Source: Acinetobacter nectaris CIP 110549
GTDB taxonomy: Bacteria > Pseudomonadota > Gammaproteobacteria > Pseudomonadales > Moraxellaceae
Assembly: GCF_000488215.1 (NCBI RefSeq)
Contig: NZ_KI530735.1
Coordinates: 182,534-246,533 of the forward strand
Length of the DNA: 64,000 nt
Reading direction: 5' to 3'
Shown piece after piece: positions 55,044-63,972 of this stretch. The notes beneath the pieces were generated by a model. That model was given only the letters and a program-made list of their open reading frames with translations, was not told where the DNA came from and made no database searches. The position numbers and the translations under genes were made by a program. Position 1 is the first letter of the stretch; each line of letters opens with the position of its first letter.

Positions 55044-55667
55044 TTAATTGAAAAATGGAATGTGAATGAGTTGGTTAATAAAATGTGGAATAATTTTAGG
55101 CTCAACAAGAATGGTGATAATTACGCCATAAGCTGCACCCCAAAGGTGTGCACTGTGGTTGATATGGTTATTATTGCGTTTGTTTGACCAAATTGTATAA
55201 GCAATATAAAGAACAGCAAAAATAATTGCGGGTACAGGTACAAAAAAAACAAAAATTAAATTCCAAGGCTTAAAAAGAATATAGGCAAAAAGTACCGCAG
55301 AAACTGCACCTGATGCACCTAAACTTGCCCATTGGAAGTCATTTTTATGCTTTAAATAACTTGGAAGAATAGAGACAATTAATCCACCTAAGTAAAACAG
55401 CACAAAGCCCATATTAAAGGCATATTGACGGTAGAAAACCTCAATTGCACTACCAAAGAAGAATAAAGTGATCATGTTAAAAAGAAGGTGAGCACCATCT
55501 GCATGAACAAATCCATGAGTAATGAATCGATCAAATTGTCCTTTTTTCATGGCAGGTGGCCAAAAAATAAGGCGATTCATAATATTCTGATTAGAAAATG
55601 CCAAGAGTGAAACAATGACAGTAATAATAATAAGTGTAATACTATGGTTAAATGGAAGGTCTAGCAT
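55044..55667 (-). CDS. Rhomboid-family intramembrane serine protease (207 aa)
   Basis: This six-helix inner-membrane protein contains the catalytic serine in LGASGAVSAVLF near 113-124 (GxSG) and the helix-6 histidine in HSAHLWGAAYG near 173-183. The first helix, then the conserved HGFVHADGAHLLFNMITLFFFG (H near 47 and 57, then HxxxN), also fit. Rhomboids cut transmembrane segments of other membrane proteins. Whether it is a rhombosortase or a housekeeping rhomboid cannot be told. A second rhomboid gene lies 3.4 kb away on the same strand. It is divergent from nfuA. Confidence 0.85.
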   Translation of the reverse strand: MLDLPFNHSITLIIITVIVSLLAFSNQNIMNRLIFWPPAMKKGQFDRFITHGFVHADGAHLLFNMITLFFFGSAIEVFYRQYAFNMGFVLFYLGGLIVSILPSYLKHKNDFQWASLGASGAVSAVLFAYILFKPWNLIFVFFVPVPAIIFAVLYIAYTIWSNKRNNNHINHSAHLWGAAYGVIITILVEPKIIPHFINQLIHIPFFN

Positions 55668-55814
55668 AATATGACAAAGTAGTTAACTTAACTTATCATG
55701 ACATAAAAAATATAAGATATGAAATTAAAATAAATCCGACGAAATGCATTGATTTTTGGTAATTACCCCATATCTTCAGTTAAACTAAGTACCTTCAGGT
55801 TGAGGAAAGATAAT

Positions 55815-56459
55815 ATGTCTATGGAAAATGTCAGCACGACTCAGGCAGCAAGTGAAGATATACCAAATCTATTAATTACTCCTTCTGCGCAAGAGTACTT
55901 AAGCGAATTACTGGTAAAGCAAAATACGCCAGGTATCGGTGTGCGTGTATTTGTAGAGAATGCAGGGACGCCACGCGCTGAATGTTGTATGGCATATAGT
56001 GCCCCTGATGAAGTGGTTGAAACAGACTATAAGCAAGACTATCCTGACTTTCCTGCATTTGTTGATGCACCATCTATTCCATATCTTAAAGATGCTGTCA
56101 TTGACTATAACAAAGATCGCTTTGGCGGACAGCTTACGTTTCGTGCACCAAACTCTAAAGTACCTCGTGTAGGGCCAGACGCTTCTATGGAAGAACGTAT
56201 TACTTATGTATTACAGTCTGAAATTAATCCAGGGTTGGCAAGTCACGGTGGGAACTGTAGCTTAGTTGCTGTTGAAGAAAATGAAGAACATGGTTTAACG
56301 GCAGTTCTAAAATTTGGTGGTGGCTGTCAGGGCTGTTCAGCAATTGATGTAACTTTAAAGCAAGGTGTTGAGACGACACTGAAAGAATATATTCCTGAAT
56401 TAAAACGTGTGGTTGATGAAACTGATCACTCTAAGTCTGAAGGTGCTTATTATAAATAA
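55815..56459 (+). CDS. nfuA: Fe–S biogenesis protein NfuA
   Basis: NfuA carries and delivers 4Fe-4S clusters to target proteins under iron or oxidative stress. The N-terminal half is a degenerate A-type carrier domain (LLITPSAQEYLSELL, GVRVFVENAG). The C-terminal Nfu domain has the cluster motif GGCQGCSAIDVTLKQGVE (CxxC). Start ATG 55815 follows GAGGAAAG and gives 214 residues, closer to the 191 of E. coli than the longer frame. Divergent from the rhomboid. It has a strong terminator. Confidence 0.94.
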   Translation: MSMENVSTTQAASEDIPNLLITPSAQEYLSELLVKQNTPGIGVRVFVENAGTPRAECCMAYSAPDEVVETDYKQDYPDFPAFVDAPSIPYLKDAVIDYNKDRFGGQLTFRAPNSKVPRVGPDASMEERITYVLQSEINPGLASHGGNCSLVAVEENEEHGLTAVLKFGGGCQGCSAIDVTLKQGVETTLKEYIPELKRVVDETDHSKSEGAYYK

Positions 56460-56471
56460 GTAGCTAAAGAG

Positions 56472-56497
56472 AAAAGGCGCAATATGCGCCTTTTTTT
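56472..56497 (+). terminator. nfuA terminator
   Basis: AAAAGGCGCA (56472-56481) pairs with TGCGCCTTTT (56485-56494) around a 3-nt loop followed by TTT. The hypothetical gene's stop codon at 56496 touches it, so it may serve both directions. Confidence 0.88.
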
Positions 56498-57506
56498 ATA
56501 TCTGTTTTAATAGTTTTAATGTATTTTCATGATAGTAGAAATTTGCTAAAAGTGAGTATATTCGTGACCTTATATAGCCCCCAGAAATAAGCTGTGTAAC
56601 AATTGGTTTGAATAGAGCTACAAATTCCTCTTGAAGAAATGCCTCATCTATATTCAAAACTTGAAATAAATAATTCAAGGTATGCTCTTTATTTTGATCG
56701 TACCATGTATTCAGGCTATCTTGTAATCCAGTTTTTGCATAATTTGTTTGTCTAAAAGCATTCCAAAAATCATTAATAATATCTACTAATTCGGGTAGGT
56801 TGTCTGTAGATAGGGGCTGAGTCACTTGAGAAAGCGCTGTATCTTTAACTTGATGCCATAGCTCTGCTTGTAAATGATAGAGTCGATCATTTGTTAAATG
56901 TTTATTTAAAACATGCTCACTCATTTGACCTAACTTTAAAATATTCTTTTCCACATACTGAGAGATAGTCTTTTCTAAGGTTGCATCAGTCATATTTTCA
57001 AAAACTGATTTTCCTACTTTCATAACTTTATTCATACTCGATATTTTTGAAGATAAATTGTCTTCAAAATATTGTTGAATAGCTTGTTGTACGAGCTGTG
57101 ACATAATTGTAGAAAAAGAAGGGTGGTGAATAATAAAGTGTATAAATACTTGTCGAGATGTCTCTTTATTTGCAATAAACTGAGCTAAACGATCGACTGT
57201 CATGACATCTATAATATGTGAAACTTTAGTATTTTTATTGGGTGAATACACCGCTGAAAAGTGAATATGCTGTACCAAGGTTTCTAAAAGTATAGAGGGA
57301 ATTGCTTTATCTAACATTTGCTTTTTTATGCAACGATATATTGGTTCTGGTGTTCCAAATTCTTTAATTTTTTTGCTTGATAACCAATGATATAACGAAA
57401 GTACTTCATTGTTAATATCTTTTTCTGAATTAAAAAAATCTTCTAAAAATGCAATTTGAGAATCTATAAGTTGTTCAATAATAGGGTTTTTTAGAGGTTG
57501 ATTCAT
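56496..57506 (-). CDS. Hypothetical 336-residue helical protein
   Basis: I do not recognise this protein. It has no signal peptide and no membrane span. It is predicted largely alpha-helical, with many Leu/Ile/Phe/His/Gln and few Gly or Pro. Features are a central region KVMKVGKSVFENMTDATLEK followed by TISQYVEKNILKLGQMSEHV, a His-rich stretch FIHFIIHHPSF, and a C-terminal LISGGYIRSRIYSLLANFYY. No cysteine motif, P-loop or HTH is visible. It is monocistronic, lying between nfuA (convergent) and can (divergent). It looks like a chromosomal conserved hypothetical of Acinetobacter. A structural or scaffold role is only a guess. Confidence 0.75.
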   Translation of the reverse strand: MNQPLKNPIIEQLIDSQIAFLEDFFNSEKDINNEVLSLYHWLSSKKIKEFGTPEPIYRCIKKQMLDKAIPSILLETLVQHIHFSAVYSPNKNTKVSHIIDVMTVDRLAQFIANKETSRQVFIHFIIHHPSFSTIMSQLVQQAIQQYFEDNLSSKISSMNKVMKVGKSVFENMTDATLEKTISQYVEKNILKLGQMSEHVLNKHLTNDRLYHLQAELWHQVKDTALSQVTQPLSTDNLPELVDIINDFWNAFRQTNYAKTGLQDSLNTWYDQNKEHTLNYLFQVLNIDEAFLQEEFVALFKPIVTQLISGGYIRSRIYSLLANFYYHENTLKLLKQI

Positions 57507-57715
57507 ATAAAAGTCTTATTGTGAGTACAATTTATTTACAGTATAACGTGCTAAGTTAATCGGGTTATAGTTTTCCATGCTTAAAATAGCATTTTGTATA
57601 AGATTGATGGAAAGAAACTGAGTGTGGAGACCTTTTTAGTCAGTGACAAGTATGTGGTCGCCACCTAAAATGTACCTAATTTATTATTTTGATAAAACGA
57701 GATAGGAAAAAAATC

Positions 57716-58330
57716 ATGCTGACAGCACAAGAAGCATTAGATCGCTTAAAACAAGGAAACCAACGTTTTGCAAATGGTAAATCATCTATTCCAGATTTAA
57801 TTTCTAAAGAGCATCGTTCACAACTTGCCGCAGATCAAAACCCATTTGCAATTGTTTTAGGATGTTCAGATTCACGTGTACCCGCAGAAATTATATTTGA
57901 TCAAGGTCTGGGTGACCTTTTCGTAATTCGTGTTGCAGGAAATATTGTTGCACCATCGCAAGTTGGAAGTGTAGAGTTTGCTGCAGAACGTTATGATTGT
58001 GCTGTTGTAGTTGTACTTGGTCATAGCCATTGTGGTGCTGTTAAAGCAACGATTGACACGCTGCGCAATCCAGATCAGCCACCATCAAATAATTTAATGT
58101 CTATTGTAAATCGTGTACGCCCATCTGTTGAAATTTTAATGCAAACAGAGTTAAAAGATGATTTACCAAAATTGTGTGAGCATGCTGTAAGATCAAATGT
58201 ATTTGCTTCTGTAAATCAATTACGTCATGGCTCATCTGTACTTGAGCATTTAATTGAGCAAGGCAAGTTGAAAATTGTGGGTGCTGAGTATTCATTAGAA
58301 ACGGGTGAAGTTACTTTCTTCGATTTCTAA
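57716..58330 (+). CDS. Beta-class carbonic anhydrase
   Basis: This cytoplasmic zinc enzyme interconverts CO2 and bicarbonate. Zinc ligands and the Asp-Arg dyad are in GCSDSRVPAE (C50, D52, R54) and GHSHCGAV (H103, C106). Start ATG 57716 follows AGGAAAAA and gives 204 residues; the frame is open upstream to 57689 with a poor start. The size and NLMSIVNRVRPSV region resemble the CynT/Can-like group. It is monocistronic with its own terminator. It lies 209 bp from a divergent hypothetical gene. Confidence 0.93.
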   Translation: MLTAQEALDRLKQGNQRFANGKSSIPDLISKEHRSQLAADQNPFAIVLGCSDSRVPAEIIFDQGLGDLFVIRVAGNIVAPSQVGSVEFAAERYDCAVVVVLGHSHCGAVKATIDTLRNPDQPPSNNLMSIVNRVRPSVEILMQTELKDDLPKLCEHAVRSNVFASVNQLRHGSSVLEHLIEQGKLKIVGAEYSLETGEVTFFDF

Positions 58331-58340
58331 AATATTTGAA

Positions 58341-58381
58341 ACATATTAAGGGCTTAAAATGAGAGCCTTTAATATGTTTTT
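58341..58381 (+). terminator. Carbonic anhydrase terminator
   Basis: ACATATTAAGGGCT (58341-58354) pairs with AGCCTTTAATATGT (58364-58377), 14 bp with one G-U pair and a 9-nt loop, followed by TTTTTTATT. Confidence 0.85.
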
Positions 58382-58406
58382 TATTATTATGTGAATTTCA
58401 TCATTA

Positions 58407-59213
58407 TTAATTAAATGGATTACTATTTAAAATATCTATCCATAGATGATAAACCCCTTGTGCTTCATATTTACAATATAGGTATATCATAATATTAATA
58501 AAAGCACCAAAAATAATGGCTAGAATAAGTTTTGGTGATTTATGAGTGTTTCTTTCCAATAAATACCAAATAAAACTTAATAATGCACCCATAATAGTGC
58601 CACCAATATGCGCCATATTATTAATGTTGGGTGTAAGTAAGCCAATACTTAAGTTAATAAGCATCACAATAATAAGTGTTTTTTTACTTAAAATAAATTT
58701 TTGTCTAGGCGTGGGTGGGAAAAATGCCAGTAATGTGAGTGCACCTCCAATACCCATAATTGCACCTGAAGCACCACCATTAATAGTAGGTACAAGGTCT
58801 TGAGAAAAACTATTTAGTAATGCATAACTGTTGTGAATGCTAATCCACTCACTAAATAAGCTTCCTGTAATACCTGCAAGAATGTAAAGAGAAATATAGT
58901 AGCGTCGACCATATATTTGTTCTGCAATTGAACCAAAAATATAAAGCGACCACATATTTAGAGCCAAGTGAATAAAACCAAAATGAAAGAATAGGCATGT
59001 AAAGATTCTATACGGCTCAGAGGTCATTGTAAGTGGTGCATAGTCTGCACCCCAATGAATTGCATCTATTGTAGCAGGTGTGCTGCTATTGACCCCTGTA
59101 CTAATTTGTAGAAGGTAAAGTGTTGTATTTATGGCAATAAGAAGTGCCGTAAACCACCATAATTGAAGCCTTAATTTACTTTTATAAAATAAAGGTTGTT
59201 CCATTTTATACAT
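58407..59213 (-). CDS. Rhomboid-family intramembrane protease (268 aa)
   Basis: This second rhomboid has a longer N-terminus and an extra C-terminal helix. The catalytic serine is in GGASGAIMGIGGAL near 145-158, and the conserved HFGFIHLALNMWSLYIFG near 75-92 includes the helix-2 His/Asn. The helix-6 motif NMAHIGGTIMGA holds the catalytic histidine. A periplasmic segment after the first helix contains a DAIHWGADYAP stretch typical of the larger bacterial rhomboids. It is divergent from mtgA with a 64-bp gap. The substrate is unknown. Confidence 0.86.
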   Translation of the reverse strand: MYKMEQPLFYKSKLRLQLWWFTALLIAINTTLYLLQISTGVNSSTPATIDAIHWGADYAPLTMTSEPYRIFTCLFFHFGFIHLALNMWSLYIFGSIAEQIYGRRYYISLYILAGITGSLFSEWISIHNSYALLNSFSQDLVPTINGGASGAIMGIGGALTLLAFFPPTPRQKFILSKKTLIIVMLINLSIGLLTPNINNMAHIGGTIMGALLSFIWYLLERNTHKSPKLILAIIFGAFINIMIYLYCKYEAQGVYHLWIDILNSNPFN

Positions 59214-59277
59214 GCTATGCTTTGCAAACTTTTAGTATCAGCTTAACAGAACCTGTGCTTTGGAGAAAGTTACATTC

Positions 59278-59952
59278 ATGAAGAACATTTTTTTAAGTAT
59301 TATCAAAGTATTAAGTGTTTTATTTCTTCTTGTTCAGGTGTGGGTTTTTATTTCTTTATATTGGTGGTCAGACCATCCTGTTGAAAAGACAATGTTTATG
59401 CGTATGGATACATGGGAAAATAATGCAACTGAGGTAGACCATACATGGGTGAACTATTCGCATATGAGCCCTTATATCAAACAAGCAGTGGTAACGGGTG
59501 AGGATGGTAAGTTTTTAGAGCACCATGGCTTTGATTGGGATGGTATGCAAGTGGCTTTAGCGCGTAATGAGGAAAATGGTAGTATTGTGGCAGGTGGGTC
59601 AACTATTACGCAACAATTAGCGAAGAACCTTTTTCTTTATAATCAGCGTTCTTATTTTAGAAAGTTTCAAGAGGCCATTATTACTGTAATGATGGAAAAA
59701 ATGTGGTCTAAAAAGAGAATATTAGAAGTATATTTAAACTCGGTTGAGTTTGGTGAGAATTTATATGGCGTGGAGGCAGCTTCACAATATTATTTCAAAA
59801 AAGACAGCAAGTATTTAACCAAACAAGAATCAATATTCTTGGCTGCATTATTACCTGATCCTAAATACTTTCAAAACCATCCTAACGATAGAAAGTTACA
59901 TTTTCGTGAACATTTTATTATGAAGTATATTAATTCGAGCCAAATACCATAA
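59278..59952 (+). CDS. mtgA: Monofunctional peptidoglycan glycosyltransferase MtgA
   Basis: MtgA polymerises lipid II into glycan chains without transpeptidation. From ATG 59278 (MKNIFLSIIKVLS) it has one membrane helix (5-25), then a GT51 domain with the catalytic Glu in GEDGKFLEHHGFDWDGM and the GGSTITQQLAKNLF motif, followed by KKRILEVYLNSVEFG. Length (224) is close to E. coli MtgA (242). A GGAG site precedes. It is monocistronic or may read into ppk1 after 103 bp. Confidence 0.93.
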   Translation: MKNIFLSIIKVLSVLFLLVQVWVFISLYWWSDHPVEKTMFMRMDTWENNATEVDHTWVNYSHMSPYIKQAVVTGEDGKFLEHHGFDWDGMQVALARNEENGSIVAGGSTITQQLAKNLFLYNQRSYFRKFQEAIITVMMEKMWSKKRILEVYLNSVEFGENLYGVEAASQYYFKKDSKYLTKQESIFLAALLPDPKYFQNHPNDRKLHFREHFIMKYINSSQIP

Positions 59953-59972
59953 ATAAATATTAAAATGTATTG

Positions 59973-60003
59973 TTTGTTTATGAATTATGCATTTGTTTAT
60001 GAA
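59973..60003 (+). repeat. 12-bp direct repeat upstream of ppk1
   Basis: TTTGTTTATGAA occurs at 59973-59984 and 59992-60003, a 19-bp start-to-start spacing and two helical turns, 53-83 bp before the ppk1 start. It does not match the PhoB box, so it may be a site for a different activator. Confidence 0.4.
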
Positions 60004-60055
60004 ATTGCCATAAATATAACGCATAATCGCAAAAGAACATCACATAATTCTTATT

Positions 60056-62167
60056 ATGGAACAGTATATGAATACAGAGGCGCATGCTGTGGAAAATTAC
60101 GACGAAAATACCCATCTCCCTGAGTATACTTATAATGAACGATATATTAATCGTGAGTTATCTATTTTAGATTTTCACTTAAGAGTACTAGAACAAGCTG
60201 TTGATCCCCTCCATCCTCTCCTTGAACGATTAAACTTTTTACTTATCTTCTCTCGTAACATGGATGAATTCTTTGAAATTCGTGTTGCTGGTGTTATGGA
60301 ACAATTAACCTTAGGGAATGAAAGCTATACGCCCGATGGTCTTACGCCTAAACAGGTTCTTCAACAGATTTCGAAAACAGCGCATGAAGCTATTGAGCGT
60401 CAGTATCGAATTTTAAATCAGGAAATTTTACCTAAGTTAAGAGAAGAGGACATCTGCTTCTTACGTCGAGGAGAGTTATCTCCTGCGCAAACTGCATGGG
60501 TGAAAAGATACTTTCATGATCAGGTTGCACCTGTTTTAACCCCAATTAGTTTAGACCCAGCGCATCCATTTCCTCGTTTAGTGAATAAAAGTTTAAACTT
60601 TATTGTAACTTTAGAAGGAAAAGATGCTTTTGGTCGTCAAATAGACTTAGCTGTTGTTCCTGCACCTCGTTCATTACCACGTGTTGTTCGTTTACCCGAT
60701 GAATTAACAGATGGTAAAGAGCATCATGTGATGTTGTCTGCAATTATTCATGAGCATGTTTCTGATTTATTCCCGGGCATGACAGCAACAGGGTGTTATC
60801 AGTTTAGGGTAACCCGTAATGCCGATTTAGAGCTAAATGAAGATGTAGAAGACCTTGCAATTGCATTAAAAGGTGAGTTGAGCTCACGCCGTTTTGGTCG
60901 AGCTGTGCGTTTAGAAGTGACTCAAAGTTGTCCAAAACATATTTACCAGTATTTACTCAATGAGTTTGAACTGCATGAAGAGCAGTTATATAAAGTTGAT
61001 GGTCCAGTAAATCTTGCACGCCTAGTGTCTAATTTTAAGCGCCCTCACTTGAAATATGCAGCGTATACACCTGTTATTCCAAAAGTGCTTCGTAAGTCAG
61101 AAAATATTTTTTCTGCAATGAAAAAACAAGATATTTTATTACATCATCCGTTTGAATCTTTTGCTCCTGTAATTACGCTACTGAGAGAAGCTGCGCGCGA
61201 TCCTAAAGTATTGGCAATTAAGCAAACTTTATATAGAAGTGGCCCTGATTCAGAAATTGTGCAGGTACTTGCTGAAGCCGCAAGAAATGGCAAAGAAGTG
61301 ACAGCTGTTATTGAGTTGCGTGCTCGTTTTGATGAAGAATCGAATATTGCTGTTGCCAATGTATTGCAAGAAGCGGGCGCTGTTGTTGTTTACGGTATTG
61401 TAGGCTATAAAACACATGCGAAAATGATTTTGGTTATTCGTCGTGAAAATAATAAGCTTGCCCGCTATGCACATTTGGGTACGGGGAATTATCATGCGGG
61501 TAATGCACGTATGTATACAGACTATGGTTTGTTAACGACAGGTAAAGAGCTGTGTGAAGATGTACATCGCATTTTCCAAGAGCTTACAGGTATGGGCAAA
61601 ATGGCAAAACTGAAAAAGTTATTGCATGCGCCATTTACACTGCATAGCCATTTACTTGGGTTTATTGATGATGAGATTGCTCATGCCAATGAAGGTAAAG
61701 AAGCACATATTATTATTAAAGTAAATGCACTGACAGAAGTACAGCTAATTAATAAGTTGTATGAAGCATCTCAGGCAGGTGTAAAAGTTGACTTAATTAT
61801 TCGCTCAATTTGTTGTTTACGTCCGGGGCTACCAGGATTATCTGAAAATATCCATGTACGTTCGATTGTTGGACGTTTCCTTGAACATACACGTGTATTT
61901 TATTTCAGTAATAATGGGAATGCGCGTATTTATGGCTCAAGTGCAGATTGGATGAACCGTAATTTATTTAATCGTGTTGAAGCATGTTTCCCTGTTGAAG
62001 ATCCAACATTAAGAAAATGTATTTATCAGCAAGGGTTGTTAAATTACTTGAAAGATAATGAACGTGCTTGGGTACTTAGTGGTGACGGTTCTTGGACACG
62101 TGTACAAAGACAAGAGGGTGAGGTTTCTCATAACTCACAACAAGTGCTTATAGAAGCCTTTCGCTAG
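60056..62167 (+). CDS. ppk1: Polyphosphate kinase 1
   Basis: Ppk1 makes inorganic polyphosphate from ATP through a phosphohistidine intermediate. The N-terminal domain has [19 protein letters not shown] and [15 protein letters not shown]. In the catalytic domains, [22 protein letters not shown], and the phosphorylatable histidine in [11 protein letters not shown] with [12 protein letters not shown] are conserved; [16 protein letters not shown] marks the second. Length (703) is like E. coli (688). ATG 60068 is an alternative start with a similar ribosome site. It is near pit, which has a PhoB box, so the region links phosphate import and storage. No ppx is adjacent. Confidence 0.95.
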   Translation: MEQYMNTEAHAVENYDENTHLPEYTYNERYINRELSILDFHLRVLEQAVDPLHPLLERLNFLLIFSRNMDEFFEIRVAGVMEQLTLGNESYTPDGLTPKQVLQQISKTAHEAIERQYRILNQEILPKLREEDICFLRRGELSPAQTAWVKRYFHDQVAPVLTPISLDPAHPFPRLVNKSLNFIVTLEGKDAFGRQIDLAVVPAPRSLPRVVRLPDELTDGKEHHVMLSAIIHEHVSDLFPGMTATGCYQFRVTRNADLELNEDVEDLAIALKGELSSRRFGRAVRLEVTQSCPKHIYQYLLNEFELHEEQLYKVDGPVNLARLVSNFKRPHLKYAAYTPVIPKVLRKSENIFSAMKKQDILLHHPFESFAPVITLLREAARDPKVLAIKQTLYRSGPDSEIVQVLAEAARNGKEVTAVIELRARFDEESNIAVANVLQEAGAVVVYGIVGYKTHAKMILVIRRENNKLARYAHLGTGNYHAGNARMYTDYGLLTTGKELCEDVHRIFQELTGMGKMAKLKKLLHAPFTLHSHLLGFIDDEIAHANEGKEAHIIIKVNALTEVQLINKLYEASQAGVKVDLIIRSICCLRPGLPGLSENIHVRSIVGRFLEHTRVFYFSNNGNARIYGSSADWMNRNLFNRVEACFPVEDPTLRKCIYQQGLLNYLKDNERAWVLSGDGSWTRVQRQEGEVSHNSQQVLIEAFR

Positions 62168-62179
62168 GTTTTAAAGTAG

Positions 62180-62210
62180 AGCCATCAATAGTTTTAGGCT
62201 ATTGATGGCT
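62180..62210. terminator. Bidirectional terminator, ppk1 / LysR
   Basis: AGCCATCAATAG (62180-62191) pairs perfectly with CTATTGATGGCT (62199-62210) around a 7-nt loop. The stop codon of the LysR gene lies in the right arm. It separates convergent genes. On the plus strand it is followed by GTTTATTT. Confidence 0.8.
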
Positions 62211-63104
62211 GTTTATTTCCCAATCTATAAGTTTTATAAAATGCCAAAAATTCTCTAATTCGGTATTTAGGCGCGTATTGTGTCGATAGAGATAAATATC
62301 TACAGGTAATACAGCATCTTTTAATGGCAGGATAGAAAGGCGATTATTTTTTAAATCTGATTGAATACTATAGTCAGGTAGCCATCCCACACCATATCCA
62401 CTTCTAATCATATCTTGTAACAGCATGCTCATAGATGAAACAAAATTTGTATCGAACTGATGACTTTGATGCTGTTGTAGGAACTCACTTACTTGTTTTC
62501 CCATATAGCTTTCATCTGTATAGCTCATGAAAGGTAGATTCTTATCTTCTAAAGAGAATTTAGGAATACCCGATACATTTGTTCCTGTAACGAGGTAAAG
62601 TTTTGCAGAAAATAATTTATGACATAAAAAGTTGGAATTCATTAGTGTATGGTCATAGAAAGATATAATGAAGTCACATGTACCATTTTTTAAATAGTCT
62701 ACGGTTTGATTGACATCTATGGCTTCTACATGAAAAGTTTTTTCTTTATAGTTTTTTAAATTCTTAAGTATTTGGGGAAATAGGTAACCAGATAATGAGT
62801 GAGCAGATGCGATGGAGATTTTACTTCGTATTTCACTTGTGCCTTTAATTTTATCAATATTATATTCAAAGTCACTGAGCAGATTTCTTACATGCAAAAT
62901 AAATAATTTTCCTTCCTCTGTAAGTTGTAGGGGAGAGGTATTTCTATCAAAAATATCGAAACCTAAAGATTTTTCTAGTGTTTGGATTCGTCTACTAAGA
63001 GACGATTGTGATATATGTCGAAGGTCTGCTGTAAGCGTGAAACTTCGATGCTTTTCTAATGTGAGTAAGTCATATAGCCATTTTAACTCGATGTTTTGTA
63101 TCAT
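62199..63104 (-). CDS. LysR-family transcriptional regulator
   Basis: This is a 301-residue LTTR. The N-terminal winged HTH includes FTLTADLRHISQSSLSRRIQ (about 22-41) and LEKSLGFDIFDRNTSPLQLT. The C-terminal effector domain (90-295) is of the periplasmic-binding type. The inducer is unknown. It starts 19 bp after the racemase stop on the same strand, so it is likely co-transcribed with it, and may control that gene or others beyond the window. Low GC and long intergenic area upstream of the racemase fit an operator there. Confidence 0.88.
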   Translation of the reverse strand: MIQNIELKWLYDLLTLEKHRSFTLTADLRHISQSSLSRRIQTLEKSLGFDIFDRNTSPLQLTEEGKLFILHVRNLLSDFEYNIDKIKGTSEIRSKISIASAHSLSGYLFPQILKNLKNYKEKTFHVEAIDVNQTVDYLKNGTCDFIISFYDHTLMNSNFLCHKLFSAKLYLVTGTNVSGIPKFSLEDKNLPFMSYTDESYMGKQVSEFLQQHQSHQFDTNFVSSMSMLLQDMIRSGYGVGWLPDYSIQSDLKNNRLSILPLKDAVLPVDIYLYRHNTRLNTELENFWHFIKLIDWEINSHQ

Positions 63105-63123
63105 GTCTTAACCATACAATATG

Positions 63124-63828
63124 TTATTGATTTTGATAAAATTGAATTGCTGTTTTAACCAATATATCAGTTGCATCTATAAAAGAGTTTGGTTTTTTTA
63201 GAATAATATCTTCAAGGATTAATGGAATTTCAGTACAAGCCAGCAAAAATTTCTCTCCTTGAGATATTGAATATTGCTGAATGAGTTTATTCATATCTTG
63301 TTTTACTTGGATTTGATTTCCTGCTTTATAATTGTAGATATTCTCCATAATTTTTCTCTGAGTTTCTTCACAAGGGATTTCATATTCAATATGATTTTCT
63401 TCTAATTTGCTCTGATACAAACGTGTATAAATTGTGGCAGAGGTTGCCAAAATATATACCTTTTTTGTATGGGTGCTTTTTAAATACTCGATTGTAGACT
63501 CAATAATACTGATCATTTTAATGGAGGTATTTTTTTGCAGGTCATCGAACCAAAAATGTGCTGTATTGCATGGAATAATAATGCATCCTACATGGGTAGA
63601 CTCTAAAATTTTTAAATAGGCAACCATTTTTTCTAATGGCTTATTATTTTGTAAAAAGATTGATTCAGTACGGTCTGGAATATCTGGAATAGATACGGTA
63701 ATGGTTGGAATATGTTCTTGGTCGCAATGCGCAGGTGTGTTTTTAATAACTTTATTGATTGTATCTACAGTTGCTTGAGGTCCCATGCCTCCTAAAATGC
63801 CGATTGCTGGTTTCATTGAGTAAGCCAT
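63124..63828 (-). CDS. Aspartate/glutamate racemase family protein
   Basis: This is a 234-residue PLP-independent amino-acid racemase. The two catalytic cysteines are C87 in IIIPCNTAHFW and C198 in FLLACTEIPLI. The N-terminal GILGGMGPQATVD matches the aspartate-racemase group. It may make D-Asp or act on D-Glu or another acidic amino acid; it is not MurI-like because murI is longer and has different neighbours. A later ATG at 63816 (MKPAIGIL) is an alternative start. The LysR gene follows on the same strand. It might support growth on D-amino acids. Confidence 0.87.
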   Translation of the reverse strand: MAYSMKPAIGILGGMGPQATVDTINKVIKNTPAHCDQEHIPTITVSIPDIPDRTESIFLQNNKPLEKMVAYLKILESTHVGCIIIPCNTAHFWFDDLQKNTSIKMISIIESTIEYLKSTHTKKVYILATSATIYTRLYQSKLEENHIEYEIPCEETQRKIMENIYNYKAGNQIQVKQDMNKLIQQYSISQGEKFLLACTEIPLILEDIILKKPNSFIDATDILVKTAIQFYQNQ

Positions 63829-63893
63829 CTAGTGAAATGATGACTTATTATTTCTAAAAAGAGTACGTACTTAATGCAAAGTGCAGATTAGGC

Positions 63894-63972
63894 ATGCATA
63901 AAATACATCTGTGAATGATCTGAGATGTTATGGGTGGCTACATTTTATGAAAAATAGCATTATTTTATGCAT
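63894..63972. repeat. 12-bp inverted repeat pair upstream of the racemase
   Basis: ATGCATAAAATA (63894-63905) is exactly matched by its complement TATTTTATGCAT (63961-63972), centres 67 bp apart. They lie 66-144 bp upstream of the racemase start and may be two copies of a regulatory site shared with a gene beyond the window, but they could be chance in AT-rich DNA. Confidence 0.3.

Noticed and set aside
59953..60055. PhoB box upstream of ppk1
   Set aside because: No TGTCA-type repeats are present. The repeated TTTGTTTATGAA does not match the Pho consensus.
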